A stretch of 64,000 nucleotides of DNA, from contig NZ_SJEV01000001.1 in NCBI RefSeq assembly GCF_008642235.1, positions 744,001 through 808,000 on the forward strand, read 5' to 3'. The notes beneath the pieces are model-generated. The model did no database searches. It was not told the origin of the DNA and worked only from the letters and a program-made list of their open reading frames with translations. This document shows positions 8,101 to 18,480 of this stretch, piece by piece. The stretch is from Planctomonas psychrotolerans (GTDB lineage Bacteria > Actinomycetota > Actinomycetes > Actinomycetales > Microbacteriaceae). A program made the position numbers and the translations under genes. The stretch's first letter is position 1. The number at the start of each line of letters is the position of its first letter.

Positions 8101-9388
8101 GCGGATGCCGCCGCCTTTCGGGCGCTACGGGTGCGGGGGGTGCGCTGCGTCGGTGCCGGCAGGCGGAAGATCGCGCGCACCAGTGGCGGCGCGGCGATGA
8201 ACAGCACGATCAGCGACTGCACGACGACCACGATGTCCACGGGGACTCCTTCGGCGGCCTGCATGGAGAAGCTGCCGGCTTTGAACGCGCCGAACAGGAT
8301 GCCGGCGACGAATACGCCCCACGGCTTCGAGCGGCCGAGGAGGGCGACGGTGATGGCGTCGAACCCGATGCCCGCGTCGACGCCCGCGCCGAAGCCGCTG
8401 GTCGTGGTGCCGAGCACCTGGTTCACCCCGGCGAGGCCGACGAGCGCCCCGGAGATGAGCATGGCGACGATGTAGGTGTTGTTCACGTTGATGCCTGCCA
8501 CCCGGGCGGCGTTGGGGTTCTCTCCCACGGCACGGAACTGGAAGCCCAGGTTCGACCGGTTGAGCAGCCACCAGGTGAAGACCGTCGCGGCGATCACCAG
8601 GATGAATCCGAAGTGCAGGTTGTACCTCGGGCCCAGAAGGTCGAAGAAGACGGCGGTCTCCTTCGCCGGCGCGCTCTGCGGGTTGTTGGAGCCGGGGGCC
8701 TTGAGCGGTCCCTCCCGCAGCAGGTAGCTGATGAGGTAGAGCGCCACGTAGTTGAGCATGATCGTGACGATCACCTCGTGCGCGCCGGTGCGGGCCTTGA
8801 GCAGACCCACGATGCCGCCCCACACCGCACCGCCGACGAGGCCCGCCAGCAGGGCGACGATCATGTGCACACCGAAGGGCAGGTCCCAGGCGAAGGACAC
8901 GTACCCGGCGGCGCCCGCCGCGATCAGCATCTGGCCGCGTCCACCGATGTTGAACAGGCCGACGCGGAATGCGAGGGCGACACCGAGGCCGCCGGCGATG
9001 AGCGGCGTCGCGTAGGTGAGGGTGTCGGTGAGCGGACGGATGGCGTCCGCGAATTCGGGGCGACGGAAGTTGTAGATCGATCCCTGGAACAGGGCCGAGT
9101 AGGCGCCCCCCACCGAGTCGAAGATCGCCGAGAAGGTGTCGGTGGGGCGGGAGAAGAAGTATCCCGCCGCGGCCTGCACGTCGTCGTTGGTGGCGGCGAT
9201 GAGGAACGCGCCGACGACGAGCGAGAGCAGCACGGCGAGCACCGACAGGAGCGCGGAGCCCGAGGCGATGTCGCGGAGCACGGACGGCCACCGCGACTCG
9301 TCGGGCGCGGATGCGCGCGCGTCGGTCGGCGGCCGACTCGGTTCGGCGGGAGCCGGCGTGGTGCTCGCGCGGGGAAGCTGCTCGTCGG

Positions 9389-9392
<4 letters not shown>
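8097..9392 (-). CDS. nupP: ABC transporter permease for nucleosides (NupP/YufP-like)
   Basis: Second permease, 431 residues, same superfamily as the downstream permease but of the YufP branch. The N-terminal ~45 residues are hydrophilic and Pro/Ala-rich; then about eight to ten hydrophobic segments. The motif FRVGLFNIGGRGQMLIAAG is the hallmark of this branch, and GFDAITVALLGRSKPWGV is the ATPase-coupling loop. The stop overlaps the next gene start (8097-8100), and the ATG overlaps the ATPase stop by 4 nt (9389-9392), so the ATPase and both permeases are translationally chained, which suits assembly of a fixed-ratio complex. Confidence 0.86.
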
Positions 9393-10909
<1,517 letters not shown>

Positions 10910-10945
10910 GAGTCCCAATCTATCCGGCGGCATTGCCGGTATCCG

Positions 10946-11010
10946 CGCGGGCGCCGCCCGCGAAACGAGACTCGCGGGGAGTCCGACCGGTGGGTCGTCC
11001 TCCCCGCGAG
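10946..11010 (-). terminator. Stem-loops between the BMP lipoprotein gene and the ABC ATPase gene
   Basis: Two perfect inverted repeats: a 10-bp stem (10971-10980 with 11001-11010, 20-nt loop) and a GC-only 7-bp stem (10946-10952 with 10956-10962, 3-nt loop). No T-run follows. Such hairpins after a binding-protein gene commonly stabilise or partly terminate the message so that the binding protein is made in excess over the transporter; that function is inferred. Confidence 0.55.
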
Positions 11011-11023
11011 CGGTGCTGCGATG

Positions 11024-12142
11024 TTACTGAGGCGTCGCCTCGGACTCGACCGTCAGCTCACCGCTGATGATCTGCTCCTTGATGGCCTCGACCTCCTCGA
11101 CGAGTGCCGGGTCGACCTCGGTCTCGAAGTCGTGCAGCGGGGCGATGTCCACACCGTCGTTCTCGAGGGTGCCGACGTACGGCTCGGCGTCGAACTCGCC
11201 GTTCGCGGCGTTCACGGTGACCTCCTGAACGGCGTCGGTCATCTGCTTGAGGATCGACGTGAGGTACAGGTCCGCGAAGTCGGGCGCCGTGAGGTACAGG
11301 TCGCTGTCGACACCGATCAGTGCCGCGGAGTCGTTGCGGTCGCGGATGGCCTCGCCCGCACTCTGGAAGATCGGTCCACCGACCGGAAGCAGCACGTCGG
11401 CGCCCTGGTCGAGCAGGCCCTCCGCCGTGGTCTTGGCGGTCTGGTTGGCCTCGAAGCCACCGGTGAAGGATCCGGTCTGCGTCTCCTTGTTCCAGCCCAC
11501 GACCTGGACGTCGGCGCCCTTCTGCTCGTTGTAGTAGTCCACGCCGTCGGCGAAGCCGTCCATGAAGATCGTCACGGAGGGGAACTGCTGACCGCCGAAG
11601 GTGCCGACGATGCCGCTCTCGGAGTGGCCCGCGGCGAGGTAGCCCGCGAGGAACGCGGCCTGGGCCGTGTCGTAGAGGATCGGCTTTACGTTGTCGAGTT
11701 CGAGCGGCGAGAAGTCGTCGTTGGACAGCGCCGAGTCGATGATGGCGAACTGCACGTCCTCGTTCGCCTGCGCAGCATCGCGCGTCGCGTTGGCGAGCGC
11801 GAACCCGACCGTGAGGATGAAGTTGCAGCCCTGATCGACCATGCCGCTCACGTTGCCGGCGTACTGGTCCTCGGAGGTGGATTCGGCCTCCTGGAAGTCG
11901 ACGCCGAGTTCGTCGGCCGCCGCCTCCATGCCCGCGTAGCTGGACTGGTTGAAGGACTGATCTTCGAAGCCCCCGAAGTCGGAGACGATGCAGGGCGTGA
12001 AGTCCAGGTCTCCGCCGGTTCCGGCGCCAGCACCGGCGCCCGTGTCGGTCTCCTCGGGAGCTGCGGCGCAGCCGGCGAGAAGCGCGGCGATTCCGACCAT
12101 GGTGAAGCCGCTGTAACCGGCCTTGCGCTTTGTGATTTTCAA
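11024..12142 (-). CDS. BMP-family nucleoside-binding lipoprotein (substrate-binding protein of the ABC importer)
   Basis: Extracellular lipid-anchored binding protein of the basic membrane protein (BMP/Med/PnrA) family, which binds nucleosides. 372 residues from a TTG start at 12140-12142, chosen because GGAGG lies 4 nt before it; the ATG at 12178 upstream would add a hydrophilic stretch in front of the signal peptide. Residues about 1-25 are a lipoprotein signal ending in the lipobox LLAGC. The mature part shows CIVSDFGGFEDQSFNQSS near the start, the usual BMP ligand-site region. First gene of the operon that continues through the ATPase, permeases, cdd, deoA, add and PTS IIA/IIB. A paralogue lies directly upstream. 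Confidence 0.88.
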   Translation of the reverse strand: MKITKRKAGYSGFTMVGIAALLAGCAAAPEETDTGAGAGAGTGGDLDFTPCIVSDFGGFEDQSFNQSSYAGMEAAADELGVDFQEAESTSEDQYAGNVSGMVDQGCNFILTVGFALANATRDAAQANEDVQFAIIDSALSNDDFSPLELDNVKPILYDTAQAAFLAGYLAAGHSESGIVGTFGGQQFPSVTIFMDGFADGVDYYNEQKGADVQVVGWNKETQTGSFTGGFEANQTAKTTAEGLLDQGADVLLPVGGPIFQSAGEAIRDRNDSAALIGVDSDLYLTAPDFADLYLTSILKQMTDAVQEVTVNAANGEFDAEPYVGTLENDGVDIAPLHDFETEVDPALVEEVEAIKEQIISGELTVESEATPQ

Positions 12143-12256
12143 GGTTCCTCCAGGTGCGCCCAGCTGTTTTCCGGGCAATGTTCCCCCATGTTACATAGCG
12201 GCCTCCCGGCGTCCGGCCGCCCGTCGGGGACGGGGGAAAAGCGTTACCCAGCCGGT

Positions 12257-12279
12257 ACCCGCACGAAATGCGCGCGGGT
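12257..12279 (-). terminator. Hairpin downstream of the second BMP lipoprotein gene
   Basis: Nine-base stem (12257-12265 with 12271-12279, one G-U pair in minus-strand RNA) with a 5-nt loop, 24 nt after the stop at 12303. No U-run. Separates the transcript of the upstream paralogue from the nucleoside operon. Confidence 0.5.
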
Positions 12280-12302
12280 TCCGATACGGTCCCCGAGGCG
12301 CG

Positions 12303-13373
12303 CTACGGGGTGCTGGGCGAGGTGATCTCGATGGTGCCCGCGACGATGTCCTCGCGCAGGGCGTCGATCTCGGCGGCCAGATCGGCCCCCACCCGCTCCT
12401 CGAGGTCGTGGTAGGGCGCGATGTCGACCCCGCCGTTCTTCAGCGTTCCCACGAAGGGCGCGTTGTCGAAGGTGCCGTTCACGTCGGCGCCGACGATGTC
12501 CACCACCGCGTCGGCCGTGTTCTTCAGCACGCTGGTGAGCACGAGCGGACGGTACTCGGCGGGCAGTGTCTCGTACCCGTCGTTGTCCACCCAGATGATG
12601 AGTCCGTTGCCCGCTTCGAGGGCCGCGGCCGCCGCTCCCTCGCCCACCTGCCCGGCGACCGGCAGGATGACGTCGGCGCCCTGATCGAGGAAGTTCTTCG
12701 TCGTGGTGTTGCCCTTGTTCACGTCCTCGAAGTCGCCGGTGAAGACGCCGTCCTGCGCCTGCTTGTTCCACCCGAGCACCCGCACGTCCGTGCCCTTCAC
12801 CTCGTTGTAGTGCGCCACACCGTCGACGAAGCCGTCCATGAACAGGGTCACCGGCGGCTGGTTGCCGCCGCCGAAGGTGGCCACGGTGCCCGTCTCGGTG
12901 ACCCCGGCGGCGAGGTAACCGGCGAGGAACGCCGCCTGCGCCGTGTCGAAGATGATCGGCTTCACGTTCTCGGCCTCGACGACCTCGTCGACGATCGAGA
13001 AGTGCACGTCGGGATTCTGCTCGGCCTCCTCCAGCGTTGCCGCGGCGAGCTCGTATCCGACCGTGAGAACGAAGGAGCAGCCGCTCTCCACCGCCTGCGC
13101 CACGTTGGGGGCGAGGTCGGTCTCGGTCGTGGAGACGATCACGTCGGCGTCGATGCCGAGTTCCTCCCCCGCCCGCTCGAGGCCCGCCCAGCTCGACTGG
13201 TTGAACGACCGATCCTGCAGGCCGCCCGAGTTCGTGACCATCCGCGCGCAGTAGTCCGCGGATGCGCCGGACTCGACCTCGGGAGACGCCTCCGGGGCGG
13301 CGGCGCACCCGGCGAGGAGGAGCACGGACGTGCTCAGAAGGAGGAACGGACGGGCGGCGGCGGAGAGAGGCAT
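12303..13373 (-). CDS. Second BMP-family nucleoside-binding lipoprotein, paralogue of the neighbouring gene
   Basis: 356-residue lipoprotein of the same family as 11024-12142. Signal peptide with lipobox LLLAGC near residue 21, then QDRSFNQSSWAG and similar segments along the whole length (for example KPIIFDTAQAAFLAGYLAAG, nearly the same as in the neighbour). ATG at 13373 is set by a leaderless -10 box TAGTGT at 13381-13386; an ATG at 13391 lies upstream of that box. It has its own promoter and a hairpin after it, so it is a separate unit able to deliver ligands to the same permease. Divergence of the two mature domains suggests different ligand preference; that is inference. Confidence 0.87.
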   Translation of the reverse strand: MPLSAAARPFLLLSTSVLLLAGCAAAPEASPEVESGASADYCARMVTNSGGLQDRSFNQSSWAGLERAGEELGIDADVIVSTTETDLAPNVAQAVESGCSFVLTVGYELAAATLEEAEQNPDVHFSIVDEVVEAENVKPIIFDTAQAAFLAGYLAAGVTETGTVATFGGGNQPPVTLFMDGFVDGVAHYNEVKGTDVRVLGWNKQAQDGVFTGDFEDVNKGNTTTKNFLDQGADVILPVAGQVGEGAAAAALEAGNGLIIWVDNDGYETLPAEYRPLVLTSVLKNTADAVVDIVGADVNGTFDNAPFVGTLKNGGVDIAPYHDLEERVGADLAAEIDALREDIVAGTIEITSPSTP

Positions 13374-13380
13374 GGGTCGG

Positions 13381-13386
13381 ACACTA
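13381..13386 (-). promoter_or_regulatory. -10 box of leaderless promoter for the second BMP lipoprotein
   Basis: TAGTGT on the minus strand, 7 nt before the ATG at 13373. No Shine-Dalgarno sequence is present between box and start. Confidence 0.6.
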
Positions 13387-13483
13387 GCCATGCCGGGGAT
13401 GCCGCCGCAGTCGACGGGCGAGGCGAAACGCGTCCGGCCGCCATTCGTTACCAAACGGTTACCTTTCGCACGGTCGACGTTCG

Positions 13484-14605
13484 TCAGAGCACGTCGTCGC
13501 CGCCGGAGAGCTTCAACGCATCCACGACGGACTTCACCCGCTGCGCATTGGCTGTGGTGGTGACGAGCAGGGCGTCCGGCGTATCGACGACGACGATGTT
13601 CTTCACCCCGATCAGGCTGATCACCCGCTTCGACTGGCTGACGACGATGCCGCTCGACGCGTCGGACAGGATGCGGGCGTCCTCACCGAGGATCACGAGA
13701 TCCGACGCCCGGCCTCCCGACTGCATCTTCCGCACAGAGGCGAAGTCGCCGATGTCGTCCCAGCGGAACCGACCCGGAATCACCGCGAGCGCCCCGGCAC
13801 GGGCGGCGGGCTCGGCGACGGAGTAGTCGATGGCGATCTTCTTGAGGTTGGGCCAGACGCGGTCGACGACCGCCCCCCGCTCCGGGGTGTCCCACGCCGC
13901 GGCGAGCTCCTGGATGCCGGCGAGCAGGGCGGGCTCGGAACGGCCGAGCTCCTCGAGCAGCCGATCGGCCCGAGCGATGAACATGCCGGCGTTCCAGAGG
14001 AACTCGCCGCTCTCGAGGTACTTCTTCGCGACGACGAGCGTGGGCTTCTCCACGAACTTCTCCACGGTGAGGGCGCTCGGGGCTCCCTCGATCGCGAGTG
14101 CCGCGCTGGCCTGGATGTACCCGAATCCGATGGCGGGCTCGGTGGGTCGGATGCCGATGGTGACGATGTAGCCGGCGTCCGCCGCGAGCGCCGCCTCGGA
14201 CACGGCCTCGGCGAAGAGTTCGGTGTCGGGGATGACGTGATCGGCCGCGAACGAGCCGATGATCACGCCCGGCTCCCGCCGCTCGAGAATGGCCGCGGCG
14301 AGGCAGATGGCGGCGGTCGAGTCCCGCCCCTCGCTCTCGAGCACGACGTTGCGGTCGGCGAGTTCGGGCAGTTGCTTCTCCACCGCCGCGCGGTGGGCCC
14401 GCCCGGTGACCACCATGATCCGCTGCTCCCCGGAGACCGGGACCAGTCGGTCCCAGGTGTCGCGCAACAGGGTCTGCCCCGACCCCGTCAGATCGTGCAG
14501 GAACTTCGGAGCATCGGCGCGTGACAGCGGCCACAGTCGCGACCCCACGCCGCCGGCGGGAATGACGCTGTAGAAACGGTCGATCGGACGGCGCGTGGCG
14601 GGCAT
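13484..14605 (-). CDS. manC: Mannose-1-phosphate guanylyltransferase
   Basis: Makes GDP-mannose from mannose-1-phosphate and GTP, the donor for cell-envelope mannosylation. 373 residues. Nucleotide-binding signature PAGGVGSRLWPLSR near residue 16 followed by the Lys of APKFLHDL, the acidic FAADHVIPD, VEKFVEKPTL, the sugar-binding WNAGMF and a C-terminal W-D-D segment (RFRWDDIGD). No C-terminal phosphomannose isomerase domain, so this is the short GMP form. ATG at 14605 is fixed by a leaderless -10 box (14612-14617). GDP-mannose is the substrate of the polyprenol-phosphate mannose synthase at 22173, which lies in a different transcript. Confidence 0.92.
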   Translation of the reverse strand: MPATRRPIDRFYSVIPAGGVGSRLWPLSRADAPKFLHDLTGSGQTLLRDTWDRLVPVSGEQRIMVVTGRAHRAAVEKQLPELADRNVVLESEGRDSTAAICLAAAILERREPGVIIGSFAADHVIPDTELFAEAVSEAALAADAGYIVTIGIRPTEPAIGFGYIQASAALAIEGAPSALTVEKFVEKPTLVVAKKYLESGEFLWNAGMFIARADRLLEELGRSEPALLAGIQELAAAWDTPERGAVVDRVWPNLKKIAIDYSVAEPAARAGALAVIPGRFRWDDIGDFASVRKMQSGGRASDLVILGEDARILSDASSGIVVSQSKRVISLIGVKNIVVVDTPDALLVTTTANAQRVKSVVDALKLSGGDDVL

Positions 14606-14611
14606 CGTCCC

Positions 14612-14617
14612 ACGATA
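14612..14617 (-). promoter_or_regulatory. -10 box of leaderless promoter for manC
   Basis: TATCGT on the minus strand, 6 nt before the ATG at 14605. The same hexamer position and spacing recur at several genes of this window. Confidence 0.6.
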
Positions 14618-14744
14618 GCGGCACGTGGGAACGCGTCTCGGGAGGTCCGATCGGCCGCCCGTCGACACGCGCCCGGAATCGGGGCGCGACCGGTAAGGAT
14701 GGCCTAACCGGCAGCGCTCAGAATGGCGACGTAGACTGGATTCC

Positions 14745-14758
14745 GAACAGATCTGTTC
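14745..14758. promoter_or_regulatory. Perfect 14-bp palindrome upstream of sdhC, candidate operator
   Basis: GAACAGATCTGTTC is a perfect inverted repeat 53 nt upstream of the sdhC GTG and 8 nt after a possible -10 box TAGACT (14732-14737), so it would cover the transcription start. It is GAAC-N6-GTTC, not the GAAC-N4-GTTC of a LexA box. Regulator unknown. Confidence 0.5.
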
Positions 14759-14811
14759 ATTTGCACGGCCGACGAAAGCGCGGCCATCGCACAGCTCAGG
14801 AGGGCAAGTTC

Positions 14812-15243
14812 GTGTCTGATAAAACGGCAGGGACGCTCGCACCACACCGGTCCCGCACCAAGGTTCCCGAGGGAACCCTGTACCGCGGTCGCGAGGGCAT
14901 GTGGTCGTGGGTGCTGCACAGGATCACCGGTGTGGCCATATTCTTCTTTCTCCTCGTGCACATCCTCGACACGGCGCTCATCCGCGTCAGCCCGGAGGCG
15001 TACAACGCGGTCATCTCCACCTACCAGAACCCGGTCATGGGCGTCGGGGAGGTCGGTCTCGTGGGCGCCATCGGGTTCCACGCGCTGAACGGGATCCGCA
15101 TCGTGCTCATCGACTTCTGGCAGGTGGGCACCAAGTACCACCGCCTCATGTTCTATACGGTGCTGGCGCTCTGGCTGGTACTCATGGCGGGCTTCGTGCC
15201 GCGCCACCTCATGAATGTCTTCGGCGAATACTGGGTGGGCTGA
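14812..15243 (+). CDS. sdhC: Succinate dehydrogenase cytochrome b556 subunit
   Basis: Membrane anchor of respiratory complex II, 143 residues. GTG at 14812, 8 nt after AGGAGG (14798-14803); the ORF is open further upstream but this ribosome site decides the start. After a basic segment the family signature HRITGVAIFFFLLVHILDT appears near residue 37, with His residues able to bind haem b, followed by two more membrane helices (VGEVGLVGAIGFHALNGIRIV and LMFYTVLALWLVLMAGFV). First gene of sdhCDAB; the intergenic region upstream is divergent from manC and contains a 14-bp palindrome. Confidence 0.93.
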   Translation: MSDKTAGTLAPHRSRTKVPEGTLYRGREGMWSWVLHRITGVAIFFFLLVHILDTALIRVSPEAYNAVISTYQNPVMGVGEVGLVGAIGFHALNGIRIVLIDFWQVGTKYHRLMFYTVLALWLVLMAGFVPRHLMNVFGEYWVG

Positions 15244-15246
15244 GCC

Positions 15247-15690
15247 ATGTCGTTAACCATCGAAAACCCCCGCGCCCCGCGCACCCGCCGCTCCCCCGGC
15301 GGCGTCAACTGGGAGAAGTGGGGCTGGGTGTACATGCGCGTCTCCGGCGTCATCCTGGTCGTGCTGATCTTCGGTCACCTGTTCGTGAACCTCATCGTGG
15401 GCGAGGGCGTCAAGGCCATCGACTTCGCGTTCGTCGGCGGCAAGTACGCCAATCCGTTCTGGCGGATCTGGGACTTCGCGATGCTGTGGCTCGCGCTGAT
15501 CCACGGAGCCAACGGGATGCGCCACCTCGTGAACGACTATGCGGCGAACGAGAAGCTGCGGAAGCTCCTGCTTCTCGCACTCGGGGGCTCCACCGCGGTG
15601 CTCCTGGTGCTCGGCAGCCTCGTGATCTTCACGTTCGACCCGTGCCCCGCCAACTCCCCCGCCGACCTACTGCCCTCGTTCTGCTCCTAA
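15247..15690 (+). CDS. sdhD: Succinate dehydrogenase hydrophobic membrane anchor subunit
   Basis: Second membrane anchor of complex II, 147 residues. Starts 3 nt after the sdhC stop (ATG at 15247). Three hydrophobic segments: about residues 30-52 (VSGVILVVLIFGHLFVNLIV), 73-90 (IWDFAMLWLALIHGANGMRH, with the conserved His of the quinone/haem region) and 105-125. The short C-terminal tail contains two Cys. Gene order C-D-A-B and the tight spacing make the assignment secure. Confidence 0.91.
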   Translation: MSLTIENPRAPRTRRSPGGVNWEKWGWVYMRVSGVILVVLIFGHLFVNLIVGEGVKAIDFAFVGGKYANPFWRIWDFAMLWLALIHGANGMRHLVNDYAANEKLRKLLLLALGGSTAVLLVLGSLVIFTFDPCPANSPADLLPSFCS

Positions 15691-15717
15691 TCGGCTGCGG
15701 CCAAGGAAGAAATCTAC

Positions 15718-17532
15718 GTGCCAACGGAATCTGACAGCACCGTCGTCGACGGCGTCCACTACCACCAGTTCGACGTCGTGATCGTCGGGGCCGGCGGAGC
15801 AGGGATGCGTGCCGCCATCGAGGCGGGACCGAAGGTGAAGACCGCGGTGATCTCCAAGCTCTACCCCACTCGCTCCCACACGGGCGCTGCCCAGGGCGGC
15901 ATGGCCGCGGCCCTCGCCAACGTGGAGGAGGACAGCTGGGAGTGGCACACCTTCGACACGGTGAAGGGCGGCGACTACCTCGTCGACCAGGACGCCGCCG
16001 AGATTCTCGCCAAGGAGGCGATCGAGGCGGTCATCGACCTCGAGAACATGGGGCTGCCGTTCAACCGCACGCCCGACGGCAAGATCGACCAGCGCCGCTT
16101 CGGCGGGCACACCGCCGAGCACGGCAAGAGCCCGGTGCGCCGCGCCTGCTACGCCGCCGACCGCACCGGCCACATGATCCTGCAGACGCTGTACCAGAAC
16201 TGCGTCAAGTTCGGCATCAACTTCTTCAATGAGTACTACGTGCTGGACCTCGTGATGACCCCGGTGACGGCCAGCGACGGGACGACCAGTGACAAGCCGT
16301 CCGGCGTGGTCGCCTACGACCTCGCCACCGGCGAGATCCACGTCTTCCAGGCGAAAGCCGTGATCTTCGCGACCGGCGGCTTCGGGAAGATCTACAAGAC
16401 CACGTCGAACGCGCACACGCTCACGGGCGACGGCGTCGGCATCATCTGGCGCAAGGGCCTGCCGCTCGAGGACATGGAGTTCTTCCAGTTCCATCCCACC
16501 GGACTCGCCGGACTCGGCATCCTGCTCTCCGAAGCCGCGCGCGGCGAGGGCGCGATCCTCCGCAACAGCGAGGGTGAGCGGTTCATGGAGCGCTACGCGC
16601 CCACCATCAAGGACCTCGCACCCCGCGACATCGTGGCGAGGTGCATGGCCACCGAGATCCGCGAGGGCAGGGGCGGCGGTCCGAACAAGGACTACGTCTA
16701 CCTCGACATCACCCACCTCGACCCCGCGGTGATCGACGCGAAGCTGCCGGACATCACCGAGTTCGCCCGCACCTACCTCGGCGTCGAGCCCTACACCGAA
16801 CCGGTGCCCGTGCTGCCCACCGCCCACTACGCGATGGGCGGCATCCCCACCAACGTGAACGCCGAGGTGCTGAGCGACAACACCACGGTGGTACCCGGTC
16901 TCTACGCCGCGGGCGAATGCGCCTGCGTGTCCGTGCACGGCTCGAACCGACTCGGCACGAACTCGCTCCTCGACATCAACGTGTTCGGCAAGCGCGCCGG
17001 GAACAACGCGGCCGCGTACGCGCTCACCGTGGACATGCCGCCCCTGCCGCCGAACGCGGCCGACTGGGTGATCAACCTCGTCGAGAGCGCCCGGGCGTCG
17101 AACGGCACCGAGCGACTCTCGGCCATCCGCAAGGAACTGCAGGACTCCATGGACCGGAACGCGCAGGTGTTCCGCACCGACGAGACCCTCAACGAGGTCA
17201 CCCGCGTCATCGAGAACCTGCGCGAGCGGTACAAGAACATCGGCGTGCAGGACAAGGGCAAGCGGTTCAACACCGACCTGCTCGAGGCGATCGAGCTCGG
17301 CTTCCTGCTCGACCTGGCCGAGGTGGTTGTCTACTCCGCCCTCTCGCGCAAGGAGAGCCGCGGCGGGCACTTCCGCGAGGACTACCCCACACGGGACGAC
17401 GCGAACTACCTCGTGCACACGATGGCCTACCTCACCGGTGACGCGCACTCGGCCGACGCCGGCGACCACATCCGGCTCGACACCAAGCCGGTGGTCATCA
17501 CCAACTACCAGCCCATGGAACGCAAGTACTAG
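15718..17532 (+). CDS. sdhA: Succinate dehydrogenase flavoprotein subunit
   Basis: Catalytic subunit that oxidises succinate to fumarate, 604 residues with covalent FAD. GTG at 15718, with AAGGAAG upstream. Motifs: [11 protein letters not shown] near residue 25 (Rossmann), [10 protein letters not shown] with the His that carries the FAD near residue 58, the substrate loop [22 protein letters not shown], the catalytic RGEGAILRN...RYAP region, and [19 protein letters not shown]. Length and ending ([15 protein letters not shown]) are complete. Third gene of the sdh operon. Confidence 0.97.
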   Translation: MPTESDSTVVDGVHYHQFDVVIVGAGGAGMRAAIEAGPKVKTAVISKLYPTRSHTGAAQGGMAAALANVEEDSWEWHTFDTVKGGDYLVDQDAAEILAKEAIEAVIDLENMGLPFNRTPDGKIDQRRFGGHTAEHGKSPVRRACYAADRTGHMILQTLYQNCVKFGINFFNEYYVLDLVMTPVTASDGTTSDKPSGVVAYDLATGEIHVFQAKAVIFATGGFGKIYKTTSNAHTLTGDGVGIIWRKGLPLEDMEFFQFHPTGLAGLGILLSEAARGEGAILRNSEGERFMERYAPTIKDLAPRDIVARCMATEIREGRGGGPNKDYVYLDITHLDPAVIDAKLPDITEFARTYLGVEPYTEPVPVLPTAHYAMGGIPTNVNAEVLSDNTTVVPGLYAAGECACVSVHGSNRLGTNSLLDINVFGKRAGNNAAAYALTVDMPPLPPNAADWVINLVESARASNGTERLSAIRKELQDSMDRNAQVFRTDETLNEVTRVIENLRERYKNIGVQDKGKRFNTDLLEAIELGFLLDLAEVVVYSALSRKESRGGHFREDYPTRDDANYLVHTMAYLTGDAHSADAGDHIRLDTKPVVITNYQPMERKY

Positions 17533-17560
17533 CACTCCCGTCCGACCAAGAAGAGGCATC

Positions 17561-18322
17561 GTGAGCACAGCAATCGCGGACCGCGCTCCGGCAAGCGGTC
17601 CAGAATCCATCCAGACATTCACCGTCACCGTCATCATCCGCCGGTTCCTCCCCGGGATCGACCTCGAGCCTCGCTGGGAGGACTTCGACGTCGAGATGCT
17701 CCCCACCGACCGCGTCCTCGACGCCCTGCACAAGATCAAGTGGGAGCAGGACGGTTCCCTGACCTTCCGCCGCTCCTGCGCGCACGGCATCTGCGGCTCG
17801 GACGCCATGCGCATCAACGGTCGCAACCGGCTCGCCTGCAAGACGTTGATCAAGGACCTCGACATCTCGAAGCCGATCTACATCGAGGCCATCAAGGGCC
17901 TTCCGCTCGAGAAGGACCTCGTCGTCGACATGGAACCGTTCTTCGACTCCTTCCGCGAGGTGCAGCCCTTCCTCATTGCGAACTCCAAGCCCAAAGAGGG
18001 CAAGGAGCGCGTGCAGAGCCCCGAGGACCGCGCCCGCTTCGACGACACGACCAAGTGCATCCTGTGCGCGGCGTGCACGTCGAGCTGCCCGATCTTCTGG
18101 ACCGATGGGCAGTACTTCGGTCCGGCCGCCATCGTGAACGCGCACCGGTTCATCTTCGACTCCCGCGACGAGTCGAACGTGCGGCTCGACATCCTCGACG
18201 ACAAGGAGGGGGTGTGGCGCTGCCGCACGACCTTCAACTGCACCGAGGCGTGCCCCCGCGGCATCCAGGTCACGCAGGCGATCGCGGAGGTCAAGCAGGC
18301 GATCCTGCGCGGCAAGCCGTAG
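17561..18322 (+). CDS. sdhB: Succinate dehydrogenase iron-sulfur subunit
   Basis: Electron-transfer subunit of complex II, 253 residues. GTG at 17561, 28 nt after the sdhA stop. The plant-type [2Fe-2S] site is CAHGICGSDAMRING plus a downstream Cys (about residues 74-93); CILCAACTSSCP and CRTTFNCTEACP (C-terminal half) provide the [4Fe-4S] and [3Fe-4S] ligands. The N-terminus and the RPGID-like stretch are normal. Ends at a strong hairpin (18328-18349), consistent with the end of the operon. Confidence 0.96.
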   Translation: MSTAIADRAPASGPESIQTFTVTVIIRRFLPGIDLEPRWEDFDVEMLPTDRVLDALHKIKWEQDGSLTFRRSCAHGICGSDAMRINGRNRLACKTLIKDLDISKPIYIEAIKGLPLEKDLVVDMEPFFDSFREVQPFLIANSKPKEGKERVQSPEDRARFDDTTKCILCAACTSSCPIFWTDGQYFGPAAIVNAHRFIFDSRDESNVRLDILDDKEGVWRCRTTFNCTEACPRGIQVTQAIAEVKQAILRGKP

Positions 18323-18327
18323 CGGGT

Positions 18328-18349
18328 CGGTGCGGCTGCGGCCGCACCG
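18328..18349 (+). terminator. Hairpin at the end of the sdhCDAB operon
   Basis: Perfect 9-bp GC-rich stem (18328-18336 with 18341-18349) and 4-nt loop, 5 nt after the sdhB stop. No T-run follows, as is common in high-GC actinobacteria. Confidence 0.65.
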
Positions 18350-18357
18350 ACGTGCGT

Positions 18358-18400
18358 GCCGTTCGGCGGCAATGCCGTTCGGCGGCAATGCCGTTCGGCG
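18358..18400. repeat. 16-bp tandem repeat (2.7 copies) upstream of PTS IIA gene
   Basis: The unit GCCGTTCGGCGGCAAT occurs at 18358-18373 and 18374-18389 without a mismatch, then 11 bases of a third copy at 18390-18400. Each unit contains the near-palindrome GCCG-TT-CGGC. It lies between the sdh hairpin and the IIA gene, about 80-120 nt upstream of the ATG, so it may bind a regulator or vary in copy number. Confidence 0.7.
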
Positions 18401-18480
18401 TATGTGTAGACGGCCGTGGCGTAACCTGTCAGCACCGGCGGCGCCCCCGATCCGCGGCACACGGTAGTAAAGGAGCTTCC

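Noticed and set aside
14745-14758. LexA/SOS box upstream of sdhC
   Set aside because: Half-sites GAAC and GTTC are separated by six bases rather than four; complex II is not an SOS gene.
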